Below are positions 1 to 8,292 of a DNA stretch of 64,000 nucleotides, piece by piece. Each line of letters starts with the position of its first letter. The stretch's first letter is position 1. The notes under the pieces are model-generated. The model worked only from the letters and a program-made list of their open reading frames with translations, had not been told where the DNA came from and did not search any database. The position numbers were made by a program, and so were the translations under genes. This DNA comes from Actinacidiphila epipremni (GTDB lineage Bacteria; Actinomycetota; Actinomycetes; Streptomycetales; Streptomycetaceae): positions 186,001-250,000 of the forward strand of contig NZ_JAATEJ010000001.1 in NCBI RefSeq assembly GCF_012034175.1. The letters run 5' to 3'.

Positions 1-1067
1 CCGGGCGGCAGGTGGAAGGCGACATGCTCCGAGCCCGGCCACGGCGAGTGGTCGCTCGACCCGTGCCCGTCGTTGCGCGGCGGCTTCGGGCCGTCGCCGG
101 CGACCCGGCCGTCGGACACCAGCGTCGGGGTGTAGTAGTTCAGCCCCAGCAGGTCGATGGGGCGGCCGATCTCGGCGAGGTCGCCGTCCCTGACCAGCGT
201 CTCCCAGTCCACCAGGTGCGCGGTGTCGTCCAGCAGGTCGGCGGGGTAGCCGTCGCCGAGGATGGGCCCGAGGAAGACCCGGTTGCCGACCGCGTCGATC
301 CGGCGGGCCGCGTCGAGGTCGGCGGCGGAGTCGGTGAGCGGGCGGATCTGGTGCAGATTGAGGGTGATCGAGGTCTGCGCTGTAGCGGGGAGAACGGAAC
401 GCAGAACCCCGATCGCCCGGCCATGGGCGAGGTTGAGGTGGTGCACGGCCTTCAGCGACGACTCCGGCTCGGTGCGCCCGGGGGCGTGCACACCGGAGCC
501 GTAGCCGAGGTAGGCCGAGCACCACGGCTCGTTGAGCGTCGTCCAGTACGGCACCCGGTCGCCGAGCGCGCTCGCCACGATCTCGGCGTATTCGGCGAAG
601 CGCTCGGTGGTGTCGCGTACGGTCCAGCCGCCGACGTCCTCCAGGTCCTGCGGGAGGTCCCAGTGGTAGAGGGTGGCGACCGGCGTGATGCCCTTGTCGA
701 GCAGCTCGTCGGTGAGCTGCCGGTAGAAGTCCAGGCCGCGCTGCACGGCGGGGCCGCGGCCGGTGGGCTGGACGCGCGACCAGGACACCGAGAAGCGGTA
801 GGCGCCCAGGCCCAGGTCCGCCATCAGGGCGACGTCGTCGCGGAAGCGGTGGTAGTGGTCGGCGGCGATGTCACCGGTGTCCCCGTTGCGGACCCGGCCA
901 GGGGTGTGGCTGAAGGTGTCCCAGATCGAAGGCGTACGGCCGTCCTCGGCCGCGGCGCCCTCGATCTGGTAGGCGGCCGTTGCCGCCCCCCAGACGAAAC
1001 CGGGGGGAAAGCGGAGCGAGGCAGAGCCGGTCGATAGCTCGGTGCCCTCTGAATGGACAGCTGTCAT
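1..1067 (-). CDS. bglC: GH1 beta-glucosidase (BglC-like), 3' end cut by the window edge
   Basis: Intracellular beta-glucosidase expected to hydrolyse imported cellobiose and cello-oligosaccharides to glucose. About 355 residues are visible; GH1 enzymes are usually 440-480. Residues 20-41 ([18 protein letters not shown]) are the typical GH1 N-terminal signature, YHWDLPQ follows near 135-140, and TTLNEPW places the acid/base glutamate at about residue 180. The nucleophile motif (ITENG type) lies beyond the left edge. The ATG at 1067 gives the canonical N-terminus and there is no signal peptide, so the enzyme is cytoplasmic. It is the last gene seen in the cebE-cebF-cebG direction, 102 bases after cebG, with a hairpin between. 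The symbol is inferred from the family and the ceb context. Confidence 0.9.
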   Translation of the reverse strand, partial: MTAVHSEGTELSTGSASLRFPPGFVWGAATAAYQIEGAAAEDGRTPSIWDTFSHTPGRVRNGDTGDIAADHYHRFRDDVALMADLGLGAYRFSVSWSRVQPTGRGPAVQRGLDFYRQLTDELLDKGITPVATLYHWDLPQDLEDVGGWTVRDTTERFAEYAEIVASALGDRVPYWTTLNEPWCSAYLGYGSGVHAPGRTEPESSLKAVHHLNLAHGRAIGVLRSVLPATAQTSITLNLHQIRPLTDSAADLDAARRIDAVGNRVFLGPILGDGYPADLLDDTAHLVDWETLVRDGDLAEIGRPIDLLGLNYYTPTLVSDGRVAGDGPKPPRNDGHGSSDHSPWPGSEHVAFHLPP

Positions 1068-1114
1068 GACGGGGGACTCCAGGGGAATCAGGGGGTAGTC
1101 GGGGGAGGGGGGCT

Positions 1115-1168
1115 CCCACCGGGGGCCCGTACGGCACAGGGGGGTTGCGTCCCGTACGGGCCGGTGGG
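1115..1168 (-). terminator. Hairpin between cebG and bglC
   Basis: The arms GGCCCGTACGG (1124-1134) and CCGTACGGGCC (1152-1162) are exact inverted repeats. They are extended by CCCACC (1115-1120) and GGTGGG (1163-1168), with a 3-base bulge. No T-run follows in the direction of transcription. It could be a partial terminator or an mRNA-stabilising stem that separates bglC expression from the transport genes. Confidence 0.45.
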
Positions 1169-1169
1169 G

Positions 1170-2084
1170 TCAGCTCTTGACGGCGCCCGCGGTGATACCG
1201 CCGACGATCTGCTTGCCCAGCACGGCGAAGACGACCAGCAGCGGCAGCGTCGCGACCAGGGCGGCGGTCACGACCACGGCGTGGTCGACGGTGTGGTTGC
1301 CGGAGCCGACGCCGGCCAGCGCGACCTGCACCGTCGGGTTCTGCTCGTTCAGCGCGATCAGCGGCCAGAAGAAGTCGTTCCAGGCCTGGACGAACACCAG
1401 CATGCCCAGCACGGCCATCGCGGGGCGGGCGATGGGGAAGACCACGTGCCACAGGATGCGCAGGCTGTGCGCCCCGTCCACCCGGGCCGCCTCGATCAGC
1501 TCGATCGGCAGCGCCTCGGACAGGAACTGCCGCATGAAGAACACGCCGAACGCGGCGACCAGCGAGGGCAGGATGACCGACTGCAGATGGCCGACCCAGC
1601 CGACGTTGGTGATGATCTGGTACAGCGGGATGACGCTCAGCTGCGGCGGAATGGTCATGGTGGCGACCACGATCATCAGCAGCGCGTTGCGCCCGCGGAA
1701 CTCCAGCTTGGCGAAGGCGAACCCGGCGAGCGTCGCGAACAGCACGGTGCTGAGCGCCACGCAGCCGGCGACCACGGTGGAGTTGATCAGCGCCTTGGTC
1801 ATGTCGACCTCGCTCCACACCACCTTGATGTTCTCCACCAGGTGGCTGCCGGGCAGCAGCGGCGTCGGCGGGGAAACGATGTCGGTGTCGGTGTGGGAGG
1901 CCGCCACGACCGTCCAGTACAGCGGGAAGAGCGACACCGCGGCGGCGAAGATCAGCAGGACGTACGCGACCGGTCCCGCGTGCTGCTGCTTGCCCGGCGC
2001 CCCGGCCTTGGCGCGGCGGCGCGCGGGGGCGGCGGTGGAGTGGCGGGGCCCCGCGCTCTGCGTGGCCTGGGTCAGTTGAGCCAT
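1170..2084 (-). CDS. cebG: Cello-oligosaccharide ABC importer, permease CebG (MalG type)
   Basis: Inner-membrane permease of a carbohydrate uptake ABC system (CUT1 family), 304 residues. After a basic N-terminal stretch (residues 1-35) there are about six hydrophobic segments, starting with VAYVLLIFAAAVSLFPLYW. The cytoplasmic loop near residues 200-220 (EAARVDGAHSLRILWHVVFP) is the EAA motif that docks the ATPase. The start at 2084 is 3 bases after the cebF stop, so the two are probably translated together. No ATPase gene lies nearby; in Streptomyces the shared ATPase MsiK usually serves such importers (family knowledge). Cello-oligosaccharide specificity is inferred from the bglC/cebR context and CebR boxes. 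Confidence 0.9.
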   Translation of the reverse strand: MAQLTQATQSAGPRHSTAAPARRRAKAGAPGKQQHAGPVAYVLLIFAAAVSLFPLYWTVVAASHTDTDIVSPPTPLLPGSHLVENIKVVWSEVDMTKALINSTVVAGCVALSTVLFATLAGFAFAKLEFRGRNALLMIVVATMTIPPQLSVIPLYQIITNVGWVGHLQSVILPSLVAAFGVFFMRQFLSEALPIELIEAARVDGAHSLRILWHVVFPIARPAMAVLGMLVFVQAWNDFFWPLIALNEQNPTVQVALAGVGSGNHTVDHAVVVTAALVATLPLLVVFAVLGKQIVGGITAGAVKS

Positions 2085-2087
2085 GGG

Positions 2088-3089
2088 TCAGCCCCCCAGC
2101 TTCCGGCGGTTGGCACGGGCGACGAGCAGGTTGGCCGCGCCGATGAGCAGCAGGATGAGCAGCATGACCCAGGCCACCGCCGACGCCCGGCCGAGCTCGC
2201 CGACGTTCCAGCCCTGGTCGTACATGTACAGGCTCAGCGTCTGGTACTGGTGGTCGGTGCCGCCGGTGATGCCGACGCCGCCGCCGTACATCAGCGGCTC
2301 GCCGAACAGCTGGGTCGCGCCGATGGTGGAGACGATGATGGTGAACAGGATCGTCGGGCGGATCGAGGGGATCGTGACGTTGATGAACTGCCGCCAGCGC
2401 GAGGCGCCGTCCAGCGCCGCCGCCTCGTACAGGTCATGCGGTACGGCCTGCATCGCGGCCAGGTAGATCAGCGCGTTGTAGCCGGTCCACCGCCAGGTGA
2501 CGATCGAGGAGATGGCGATCTGCGCCGGCCACTTGGACGACTCCCAGTCGATGTGGCCCGCTCCGATGTGGCCCAGCAGCTGGTTGATCATGCCGTAGTC
2601 GGGGTTGAACAGCTGGATGAACACCAGCGTGGCCGCCGCGACCGAGGTCGCGTACGGGGCGAGGATCGCGACCCGGAAGAAGGACCGGCCGCGCATCTTG
2701 TAGTTCAGCAGGTGCGCGATGCCGAGCGCCATCATCAGCTGCGGGACGGTGGAGATCACGCCCAGCGTGAAGGTGTTGCGCAGCGCCTTCCAGAAGAACG
2801 GGCTGTTCCACAGGGCGGTGTAGTTGTCGAAGCCGATCCACTTGCCGTGCGCGCCCAGTTCCACCTGCTGCAGCGACAGGTAGCCGGTGTAGATCAGGGG
2901 GAAGAGGCCGAAGGCGGCGAAGACGATGAAGAACGGGGCGACGTAGGCGTAGGGGGACGCCTTGGTGTCGAAGCGGTAGAGCCGGGTGCGCCAGCCGGGA
3001 GGTCGGCTGCCGTCCTGGGTTGACGGGCGCTGGGCGGGCCTGGACGACGGCGGGCTGCCGTCGGACGTCGCCCTGACGGAGGTGGCCAC
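2088..3089 (-). CDS. cebF: Cello-oligosaccharide ABC importer, permease CebF (MalF type)
   Basis: Partner permease to CebG, 333 residues, MalF/UgpA-like. A basic cytoplasmic N-terminus (residues 1-45) is followed by ASPYAYVAPFFIVFAAFGLF, the first membrane span, and about five more. The EAA loop is EAAALDGASRWRQFINVTIP near residues 222-241. The second gene of the operon, 161 bases downstream of cebE with a strong hairpin in the gap, which would let the binding protein be made in excess over the permeases. The start at 3089 gives a full-length permease. Confidence 0.9.
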   Translation of the reverse strand: MATSVRATSDGSPPSSRPAQRPSTQDGSRPPGWRTRLYRFDTKASPYAYVAPFFIVFAAFGLFPLIYTGYLSLQQVELGAHGKWIGFDNYTALWNSPFFWKALRNTFTLGVISTVPQLMMALGIAHLLNYKMRGRSFFRVAILAPYATSVAAATLVFIQLFNPDYGMINQLLGHIGAGHIDWESSKWPAQIAISSIVTWRWTGYNALIYLAAMQAVPHDLYEAAALDGASRWRQFINVTIPSIRPTILFTIIVSTIGATQLFGEPLMYGGGVGITGGTDHQYQTLSLYMYDQGWNVGELGRASAVAWVMLLILLLIGAANLLVARANRRKLGG

Positions 3090-3202
3090 GAGGGGCGTCC
3101 TTCCCGTAGGGGTGCGGGCGGTGGACCGGGTGGGGGAGGGTTGTTCAGAACTTGTAGGGGCCTCGGCGCGGTGCGTTCATTTGTCGCAGCCGGCCGTATG
3201 AC

Positions 3203-3240
3203 GGGCCGCCCGGCAGGTGGGAGACACTGCCGGGCGGCCC
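3203..3240 (-). terminator. Attenuator-like hairpin between cebE and cebF
   Basis: Perfect 14-base arms GGGCCGCCCGGCAG (3203-3216) and CTGCCGGGCGGCCC (3227-3240) with a 10-base loop, beginning 10 bases beyond the cebE stop. No T-run follows. In sugar ABC operons a stem here commonly gives partial termination or protects the upstream mRNA from 3' decay, so that binding protein exceeds permease. Confidence 0.7.
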
Positions 3241-3250
3241 CGCCTGGGGG

Positions 3251-4609
3251 TTACTGAACGACCTTGTCCTTGATCTGGCTGGTCACGTTCGACCAGGCCT
3301 TGTCCTTGGACGTGTGGCGCTTCTCCATGTCCATGATGCCGTTCTTGGTGATGATGTCCTTGACGTTGCCGTCCCACGGGCCGATCGGGGCCGGGGTGAT
3401 GTTCTTCGCGGCACTCGCGAAGAGCTTGCCGACCGGGGTGCCCGGGAAGTACGGGTTCGTCAGGTTCTGCACCGCGGGGTCATCGAGGGCCTTGACGGTG
3501 GAGGGGATGTTGCCGAACTTCTGGAAGACCTTGATCTGCTGCTCGGGGGCGGTCAGCCACTGGGCGAGCTCGGTCGCCTCCTTGACGTGCTTGCCGGACT
3601 TGGGCACGGCCAGGAACGAACCGCCCCAGTTGCCGACCTGCGGCGGCGCCGCGATGTCCCACTTGCCCTGGCCCGCCGGGCCGGAGTTGCTCTGCACCAG
3701 GCCGACCATCCAGCTCGGGCAGGTGACGGTGGCGAACTTGTTGGTCTTGAACGCCGCGGTCCACGCGTTCTGCGGGTCCAGCTGCTGGTAGCCGGCGGTG
3801 ATACCGGCCTCCACGGCCTCCGTCGACAGGTCCCAGGCGGTCTTGACGCCCTGGCTGGTGTCGTAGATGAGCTTGCCGTTGGCGTCGGAGTACTGGGTCG
3901 GCTGGCTGGCCAGGATCGCGTTGAACAGGCCGCTGCCGGAGTCGGAGAACTTCATCCCGGCCGGGGCCTTGGCCTGGAACTGCTTGCCCAGGTCGATGAA
4001 CTTCTGCCAGTCGCCGTTCCACTGCGAGGCGAGCTGGTCGCGGTCGGTGGGCAGGCCGGCCTTGGCGAAGGCGTCCTTGTTGTAGCAGATCGCGGTCGGG
4101 CCGGCGTCCGTGCCCAGGCCGATGATCTTGCCGTCGCCGGTGGTGGCCTGCTTCTCCTTGTACGGCAGCCAGTCGTCGGCGTTGAAGCCCTGGACCGTCT
4201 TGAAGTCCACGAACTTGTTGGCCAGGTTCGGCTGGATGGCCAGGCCGATGTAGCCGACCTCGATGGCCTGGATGTCGTCCAGGCCGCTGTTCTGCGTCAG
4301 GTGCAGCTTGAGCTTGTCCCAGTACTGCTGGCCGTCGGAGACGTTGTCCTCGACGATCGTGATGTTGGGGTGCAGCTTCTGGTACTCGGCGTAGAGGGCC
4401 GCGCCCTTCTCGTTGTCGTAGCCGAACGAGCCGAAGTCGCCGACATGCAGGGTGATCTTCTCGTTCGACGACGCGGAGCTGCTGCTGTCGCTGCTGCCCT
4501 TGCTGTCGTCCTTGCTGTCGCTGCTGCAGCCGGTGATCAGGGTCGCGCAGGCTGCGAGACCCGCGACCGCGATGACGGCGGCCTTGCGGGTTCTGCCGGA
4601 AGTGCGCAT
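3251..4609 (-). CDS. cebE: Cello-oligosaccharide-binding lipoprotein CebE
   Basis: Extracellular solute-binding protein (family 1) that captures cellobiose/cellotriose for CebFG, 452 residues. The start at 4609 is chosen because AAGGAGAG lies just upstream and it yields a proper lipoprotein signal: MRTSGRTRKAAV, a hydrophobic core, then the lipobox LITGC (about residues 23-27), followed by a Ser/Asp/Lys-rich tether. An upstream in-frame codon (4717) would run through the CebR operator and is rejected. The mature part has SBP_bac_1 features, including the WLTAPEQQIKVFQKFGNIPS stretch near 370-390. First gene of the operon; a CebR box lies 75 bases upstream. Confidence 0.92.
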   Translation of the reverse strand: MRTSGRTRKAAVIAVAGLAACATLITGCSSDSKDDSKGSSDSSSSASSNEKITLHVGDFGSFGYDNEKGAALYAEYQKLHPNITIVEDNVSDGQQYWDKLKLHLTQNSGLDDIQAIEVGYIGLAIQPNLANKFVDFKTVQGFNADDWLPYKEKQATTGDGKIIGLGTDAGPTAICYNKDAFAKAGLPTDRDQLASQWNGDWQKFIDLGKQFQAKAPAGMKFSDSGSGLFNAILASQPTQYSDANGKLIYDTSQGVKTAWDLSTEAVEAGITAGYQQLDPQNAWTAAFKTNKFATVTCPSWMVGLVQSNSGPAGQGKWDIAAPPQVGNWGGSFLAVPKSGKHVKEATELAQWLTAPEQQIKVFQKFGNIPSTVKALDDPAVQNLTNPYFPGTPVGKLFASAAKNITPAPIGPWDGNVKDIITKNGIMDMEKRHTSKDKAWSNVTSQIKDKVVQ

Positions 4610-4683
4610 TCCACTCTCCTTGTCAGGGTGGGTCGGCGTGCGGGTGGTGCGTGGTCCCCGGGGGTGTGACGGAAGTTGGCGTT

Positions 4684-4699
4684 GTGGGAGCGCTCCCAC
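4684..4699 (-). promoter_or_regulatory. CebR operator in front of cebE (perfect palindrome)
   Basis: GTGGGAGCGCTCCCAC is a perfect 16-base palindrome containing TGGGAGCGCTCCCA, the published CebR-box consensus of Streptomyces. It lies between the probable -10 and the cebE start codon, a position where bound repressor blocks transcription. Cellobiose/cellotriose normally releases CebR. Confidence 0.9.
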
Positions 4700-4714
4700 G
4701 TAGGCTTTCCGGAA

Positions 4715-4743
4715 CATTCACGCCTAGGGGGGGTCAGTGTCAA
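4715..4743 (-). promoter_or_regulatory. Probable cebE promoter
   Basis: On the minus strand TTGACA (4738-4743) is followed after 17 bases by TGAATG (4715-4720). The -35 is perfect; the -10 is poor against TANNNT. The CebR palindrome begins about 16 bases downstream. Confidence 0.5.
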
Positions 4744-4832
4744 GATGTGAAGTCCATTTCGTTGCCGGAACGTGTCCGGAGCTGACTGGCGATTACTTCT
4801 TGAACGGAAGCCGCGGCCTGGGGCTTGTAGTG

Positions 4833-4846
4833 TGGGAGCGCTCTCA
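4833..4846 (+). promoter_or_regulatory. CebR-like box in front of cebR
   Basis: TGGGAGCGCTCTCA differs from the CebR consensus at one position. It lies 65-78 bases upstream of the cebR start, which suggests that CebR represses its own gene with weaker affinity. Both boxes in the cebE-cebR intergenic region are about 150 bases apart. Confidence 0.75.
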
Positions 4847-4910
4847 AGAACCGCTCCTGCGGGGAAGGACCGGGCGCTAAGGTGGCGCGAAATGAGTACA
4901 GGAGGCGGCA

Positions 4911-5948
4911 GTGGCCATGAACGGACGGCACAGCGGGCGTCCCACCCTTGAGGAGGTGGCGCTGCGCGCCGGGGTCGGGCGGGGCACGGTCTCCCGGGTG
5001 ATCAACGGATCGCCGCGGGTGAGCGACCGCGCGAAGGCCGCCGTCGAGGCCGCCATCGCCGAGCTCGGCTATGTGCCCAACCGTGCGGCCCGGGCCCTGG
5101 CCGGCAACCGCACCGACGCGATCGCGCTGGTCATCCCCGAACCGGAGACCCGGCTGTTCGCCGAGCCGTACTTCTCCGACATCATCCGGGGCATCGGCGC
5201 GGAGCTCGCCGACACCGACATGCAGCTGCTGCTCACCTTGATCCGGACGCCCAAGGAGCGGGCGCGCTTCGCGCAGTACCTGGCCGCCCACCGGGTCGAC
5301 GGGGTGCTGCTGGTCTCCGTGCACGAGGACGACCCGCTGCCGGACCTGCTGGAGCAGCTGGAGATGCCCGCGGTGCTCAACGGCCGCCGCAGCGACCTGG
5401 AGTCCGTCTCCTACGTGGACGCCGACAACGTCGGCGGGGCGCGGGCCGCGGTCGCCCACCTCATCGCGCGCGGCCGGCGCCAGGTCGCCACCATCACCGG
5501 GCCGCCGGACATGTACGTGGCCCGCAGCCGCCTCGACGGCTACCGGCAGGCGGTGGAGTCCGCGGCCGGCGGCCTCGGCGGCTTCGACACCGCGCTGGTC
5601 GCCCGCGGCGACTTCACCGAGGAGGGCGGCCGGCGCGCGATGCGCGAGCTGCTGGTGCGCCGCCCCGGCATCGACGGCGTCTTCGCCGCCTCCGACGTGA
5701 TGGCCGCCGGCGCCCGCGCGGTGCTGCGCGAGGCCGGCCGCCGGGTGCCCGAGGACGTCGCCCTGGTCGGCTTCGAGGACTCCGCGATCGCCCGCCACAT
5801 GGACCCGGCCCTCACCAGCGTGCGCCAGCCCACCGAGGAGATGGGCCGCACGATGGCCCGGGTGCTGCTGGAGGAGATCGCCGAGCGCGCCTCCGTACGC
5901 CGCCACGTGGTCCTCGCGACCGAACTGGTCCAGCGCGACTCCGTCTGA
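4911..5948 (+). CDS. cebR: LacI-family cello-oligosaccharide repressor CebR
   Basis: Repressor of 345 residues. Residues 12-33 (PTLEEVALRAGVGRGTVSRV) form the LacI-type helix-turn-helix, followed by the hinge helix motif (NRAARALAGN) that inserts in the minor groove. The rest is a periplasmic-binding-protein-like effector domain with the typical ending ALTSVRQPTEEMGR. The GTG at 4911 is preceded by GGAGG at 4901; an ATG six bases later is possible. Divergent from cebE with two CebR boxes in the shared region. It should respond to cellobiose or cellotriose and control the importer and, judging from the boxes, the secreted hydrolases to its right. Confidence 0.92.
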   Translation: MAMNGRHSGRPTLEEVALRAGVGRGTVSRVINGSPRVSDRAKAAVEAAIAELGYVPNRAARALAGNRTDAIALVIPEPETRLFAEPYFSDIIRGIGAELADTDMQLLLTLIRTPKERARFAQYLAAHRVDGVLLVSVHEDDPLPDLLEQLEMPAVLNGRRSDLESVSYVDADNVGGARAAVAHLIARGRRQVATITGPPDMYVARSRLDGYRQAVESAAGGLGGFDTALVARGDFTEEGGRRAMRELLVRRPGIDGVFAASDVMAAGARAVLREAGRRVPEDVALVGFEDSAIARHMDPALTSVRQPTEEMGRTMARVLLEEIAERASVRRHVVLATELVQRDSV

Positions 5949-6019
5949 CCCCGCGGGCCCCCCAGGGGCCCCTCAGGCCCCGGGGAGGCCCCTGGGCGGC
6001 CCCCCCGGGCCGCACGACG

Positions 6020-6077
6020 CCGCCGGGGGCGGAGCCGGTGCGCGTGGGGCGCGTACCGGTCCGCCCCCGGCGGTTTT
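6020..6077 (+). terminator. Rho-independent terminator after cebR
   Basis: CCGCCGGGGGCGGA (from 6020) pairs with TCCGCCCCCGGCGG (ending 6073), continued inward by CCGGT/ACCGG with one bulged base, then TTTT at 6074-6077. The stem is strong and lies about 70 bases past the cebR stop. Confidence 0.85.
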
Positions 6078-6137
6078 GTGGGGGGACTCGTGGGGGGTCT
6101 CGGGGAACGGGCCGTCGGGGACGGCCGGTCGGGCGGT

Positions 6138-6171
6138 GGGCCCTGGGCGCGGCGGTGCCGGCCCAGGGCCC
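6138..6171 (-). terminator. Hairpin terminator after the GH64 gene
   Basis: Perfect arms GGGCCCTGGGC (6138-6148) and GCCCAGGGCCC (6161-6171) with a 12-base loop, 8 bases past the stop codon of the minus-strand GH64 gene. Together with the cebR terminator it insulates two convergent genes. Confidence 0.7.
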
Positions 6172-6178
6172 GGTCGGC

Positions 6179-8014
6179 TCAGTAGCCGACCGCGATCTCC
6201 ATCCACTGCGGGTTCTGCTGCGAGGCGTAGGCCGCCTGGCCGGCCACGTCGTCGTACGGGAAGCCGTACGCGAGGTGGTTGATGCCGTGGTCGTGCCAGT
6301 ACTTGGCGTACCAGTTGGCCGGGTCGCCGCTGTAGAACTTGGTCGGGTCCTGCTGCTGGGCGGCGGGCAGGGTCGCGGTGTGCCGGTTGAGCGCCGCGCA
6401 CTTGGCGGCGTCCGCGCCCATCGAGCCGGCGCAGCCGAAGATGTTCGACGTCGGCTCGTTCACCCCGACCGACTGGGCGTACGCCGTGAAGTAGTTGGCG
6501 TTCACCCCGCCCTCGCGGAAGCTCGGGTCGCTGCCGGGCGCGATGATCCGGTACGGCGCCTGGGTCTGCGCGAGCACCTTGAACTGCTGCGGCACCGAGG
6601 CCTGGAAGTTCGCGAAGACCTGGTCGCGGCTCATCGTGAACAGGTCCTGGCTGTCACCGAGCTGGATGTCCTGGCCGTCGTGCGAGTGCAGCCGGATGGC
6701 CAGCGGCAGGCCCCACGCGTCGACGCGGGTGGTGTTGCCGTTGAAGACGGTCGCGCCGATCGTGAACTCGATGAAGTCGTAGTACTGGCTGTTCGGCGAG
6801 CCGACGTAGAAGTACATCCGGCCCGAGGAGTTCGCCGGCATGTCGAAGTACGGCTGGTCGGCGATCGAGTGGACCTGGCCGTTGAAGCTCCAGTAGACCT
6901 GGCTGTCCGGGTAGGCGCCGTTGGTCCGGTTGAGGATCTTCAGCTCCATCACGTTGTGCGCGGCCGGGATGTCGTCGGTGGTGCCCCAGAAGGAGTCCGG
7001 CGGGGTGGTGCCGCCGGTGCTGCCACCGGTCGTACCGCCGTTGTTGCCGCCGCCGTTGGTGGTGCCGCCGGTGGTGGTGAAGACCTGGAACTCCCACAGC
7101 GAGACGCCGTACGCGGTGGCGCGGGCGGTGGTGTTGATCCGCACGTACCGGCCGGTGCCGGTCACGTTGAGGTTCTGCACGCCGCCGGTGGCGCTGGTCG
7201 TGGAGTAGACGGTGGTCCAGGTGCCCGACGGGTTGTCGGTGACCTGGATCTGGTACGCGGTCGCGTACGCCGCCTCCCAGTTCAGGCCGATGCCGCAGAC
7301 CTGCTGCGACGCGCCGAGGTCCACCTGGAGCCACTGCGGGTCGCTGAACGCGCTGGACCAGCGGGTGCCGGTGTTGCCGTCGACCGCCGCGGAGGCCGGC
7401 GTGCCGGCGTTCTCGGTGGAGGAGGCGGTCGCGGTGTGGTTCAGCGCCGCGTTGGTGGTGTTGCACGCGCCGGGGTTGGTGCCGCCGGCGCCGTAGACCT
7501 GGAACTCCCACAGCGAGTAGCCCCACTGGGTCGCCCGCACGGTGCCGTTGAGCCGCACGTAGCGGCCGGAACCGTTTACGGTCAGGTTCTGCACGCCGCC
7601 GGTCGCGGTGGTCGTGGAGTAGATCGTCGTCCAGCTGGTGCCGTTGGTGGACGTCTGGAGGGTGAACGCCTTCGCGTACGCCGTCTCCCAGTTGAGCGTC
7701 ACCTGGCTGATGGACTGGGTGCTGCCGAGGTCCACCTGGATCCACTGGGGGTCGGAGGCGGCGCTGGACCAGCGGGTGCCGGGGTCGCCGTCGAAGGCCG
7801 CCGAGGCGGGCGTGCCCGCGTTCTCGGTGGACGACGCGGTGGCCGGCTTGCCCTGCGAGAGCAGGGTGCCCGCGGCGCGGGCCGGTGACTGCGAGGTCAC
7901 CACCAGGAGGAAGCCCGCCACCAGGGCGAGCAGGGCGGTTAGGACCAGATACGGCTGGCGCCCGCGATGGCGCCCCGGCCGTCGGCGCACCAACAGGGAA
8001 GTGCTGCCTGACAT
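6179..8014 (-). CDS. Secreted GH64 beta-1,3-glucanase with two discoidin/CBM32-like domains
   Basis: Extracellular endo-beta-1,3-glucanase, likely of the laminaripentaose-producing type, 611 residues. There is an Arg-rich N-terminus and a signal peptide (hydrophobic LVLTALLALVAGFLLVV, cleavage near ARAA). Two F5/8-type C (CBM32-like) domains follow, about residues 49-165 and 178-300, each opening with SSTENAGTPASAA and closing with SLWEFQV. A Gly/Thr/Asn linker (about 305-325) precedes the GH64 thaumatin-like catalytic domain. Catalytic acids are visible: Glu416 (YYDFIEFT) and Asp432 (TRVDAWGLP), with the 16-residue spacing of Glu154/Asp170 in Streptomyces matensis LPHase. The start has GAGGAG upstream. 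A GAGAGCGCTCTC palindrome lies over the promoter. The two discoidin domains are close paralogues, so one probably arose by duplication. Confidence 0.88.
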   Translation of the reverse strand: MSGSTSLLVRRRPGRHRGRQPYLVLTALLALVAGFLLVVTSQSPARAAGTLLSQGKPATASSTENAGTPASAAFDGDPGTRWSSAASDPQWIQVDLGSTQSISQVTLNWETAYAKAFTLQTSTNGTSWTTIYSTTTATGGVQNLTVNGSGRYVRLNGTVRATQWGYSLWEFQVYGAGGTNPGACNTTNAALNHTATASSTENAGTPASAAVDGNTGTRWSSAFSDPQWLQVDLGASQQVCGIGLNWEAAYATAYQIQVTDNPSGTWTTVYSTTSATGGVQNLNVTGTGRYVRINTTARATAYGVSLWEFQVFTTTGGTTNGGGNNGGTTGGSTGGTTPPDSFWGTTDDIPAAHNVMELKILNRTNGAYPDSQVYWSFNGQVHSIADQPYFDMPANSSGRMYFYVGSPNSQYYDFIEFTIGATVFNGNTTRVDAWGLPLAIRLHSHDGQDIQLGDSQDLFTMSRDQVFANFQASVPQQFKVLAQTQAPYRIIAPGSDPSFREGGVNANYFTAYAQSVGVNEPTSNIFGCAGSMGADAAKCAALNRHTATLPAAQQQDPTKFYSGDPANWYAKYWHDHGINHLAYGFPYDDVAGQAAYASQQNPQWMEIAVGY

Positions 8015-8065
8015 GTGTTCTCCTCAACCGGGTGGGGGTCCGTGACGGAGGCCGCCAGAGCGGGA

Positions 8066-8079
8066 TGAGAGCGCTCTCT
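8066..8079 (-). promoter_or_regulatory. CebR-like operator in front of the GH64 glucanase
   Basis: TGAGAGCGCTCTCT contains the perfect 12-base palindrome GAGAGCGCTCTC (8067-8078). It shares the GAGCGCTC core of the CebR box but replaces the outer GGG/CCC with AGA/TCT-type flanks. It sits about 5-18 bases downstream of the predicted transcription start, a repressor position. CebR or a paralogous LacI protein could bind it. Confidence 0.65.
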
Positions 8080-8090
8080 CGGCGAGGTGA

Positions 8091-8119
8091 TGTATACAAG
8101 GCGCTCACGTCAGCGTCAA
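8091..8119 (-). promoter_or_regulatory. Strong promoter of the GH64 glucanase
   Basis: On the minus strand TTGACG (8114-8119) and TATACA (8091-8096) are separated by exactly 17 bases, a near-consensus housekeeping (HrdB-type) promoter. Transcription would start near 8084, just before the operator. Confidence 0.75.
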
Positions 8120-8230
8120 TAAGTTGTTCAATAATGGCCGGTTGAGAGTTCGCGGGATTACGAGACTCGAACGAACTCCCGCCCCGCTCACGGCGGTTCA
8201 GCCGCTGCTCAGGGGGCCGGGAACGCGGGA

Positions 8231-8271
8231 GGGGCGGGCCCGTGCACGCCATCCATGCACGGGACCGCCCC
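8231..8271 (-). terminator. Terminator after the GH5 cellulase
   Basis: GGGGCGGGCCCGTGCA (8231-8246) and TGCACGGGACCGCCCC (8256-8271) form a 16-base stem with one mismatch and a 9-base loop, about 20 bases past the stop of the minus-strand GH5 gene. No T-run is present, as is common in Streptomyces. Confidence 0.75.
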
Positions 8272-8292
8272 CGTTCGCGGGGTGCCGCCGGA

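Noticed and set aside
1053..3023. Long open plus-strand frame (656 codons) opposite cebG and cebF
   Set aside because: It is antisense to two clear permease genes, is Arg/Gly/Asp-rich with no recognisable motif, and reflects the third-position GC bias of very GC-rich DNA.
4609..4717. Upstream start for cebE at 4717
   Set aside because: It would translate through the CebR operator and bury the lipoprotein signal; the start at 4609 has AAGGAGAG.
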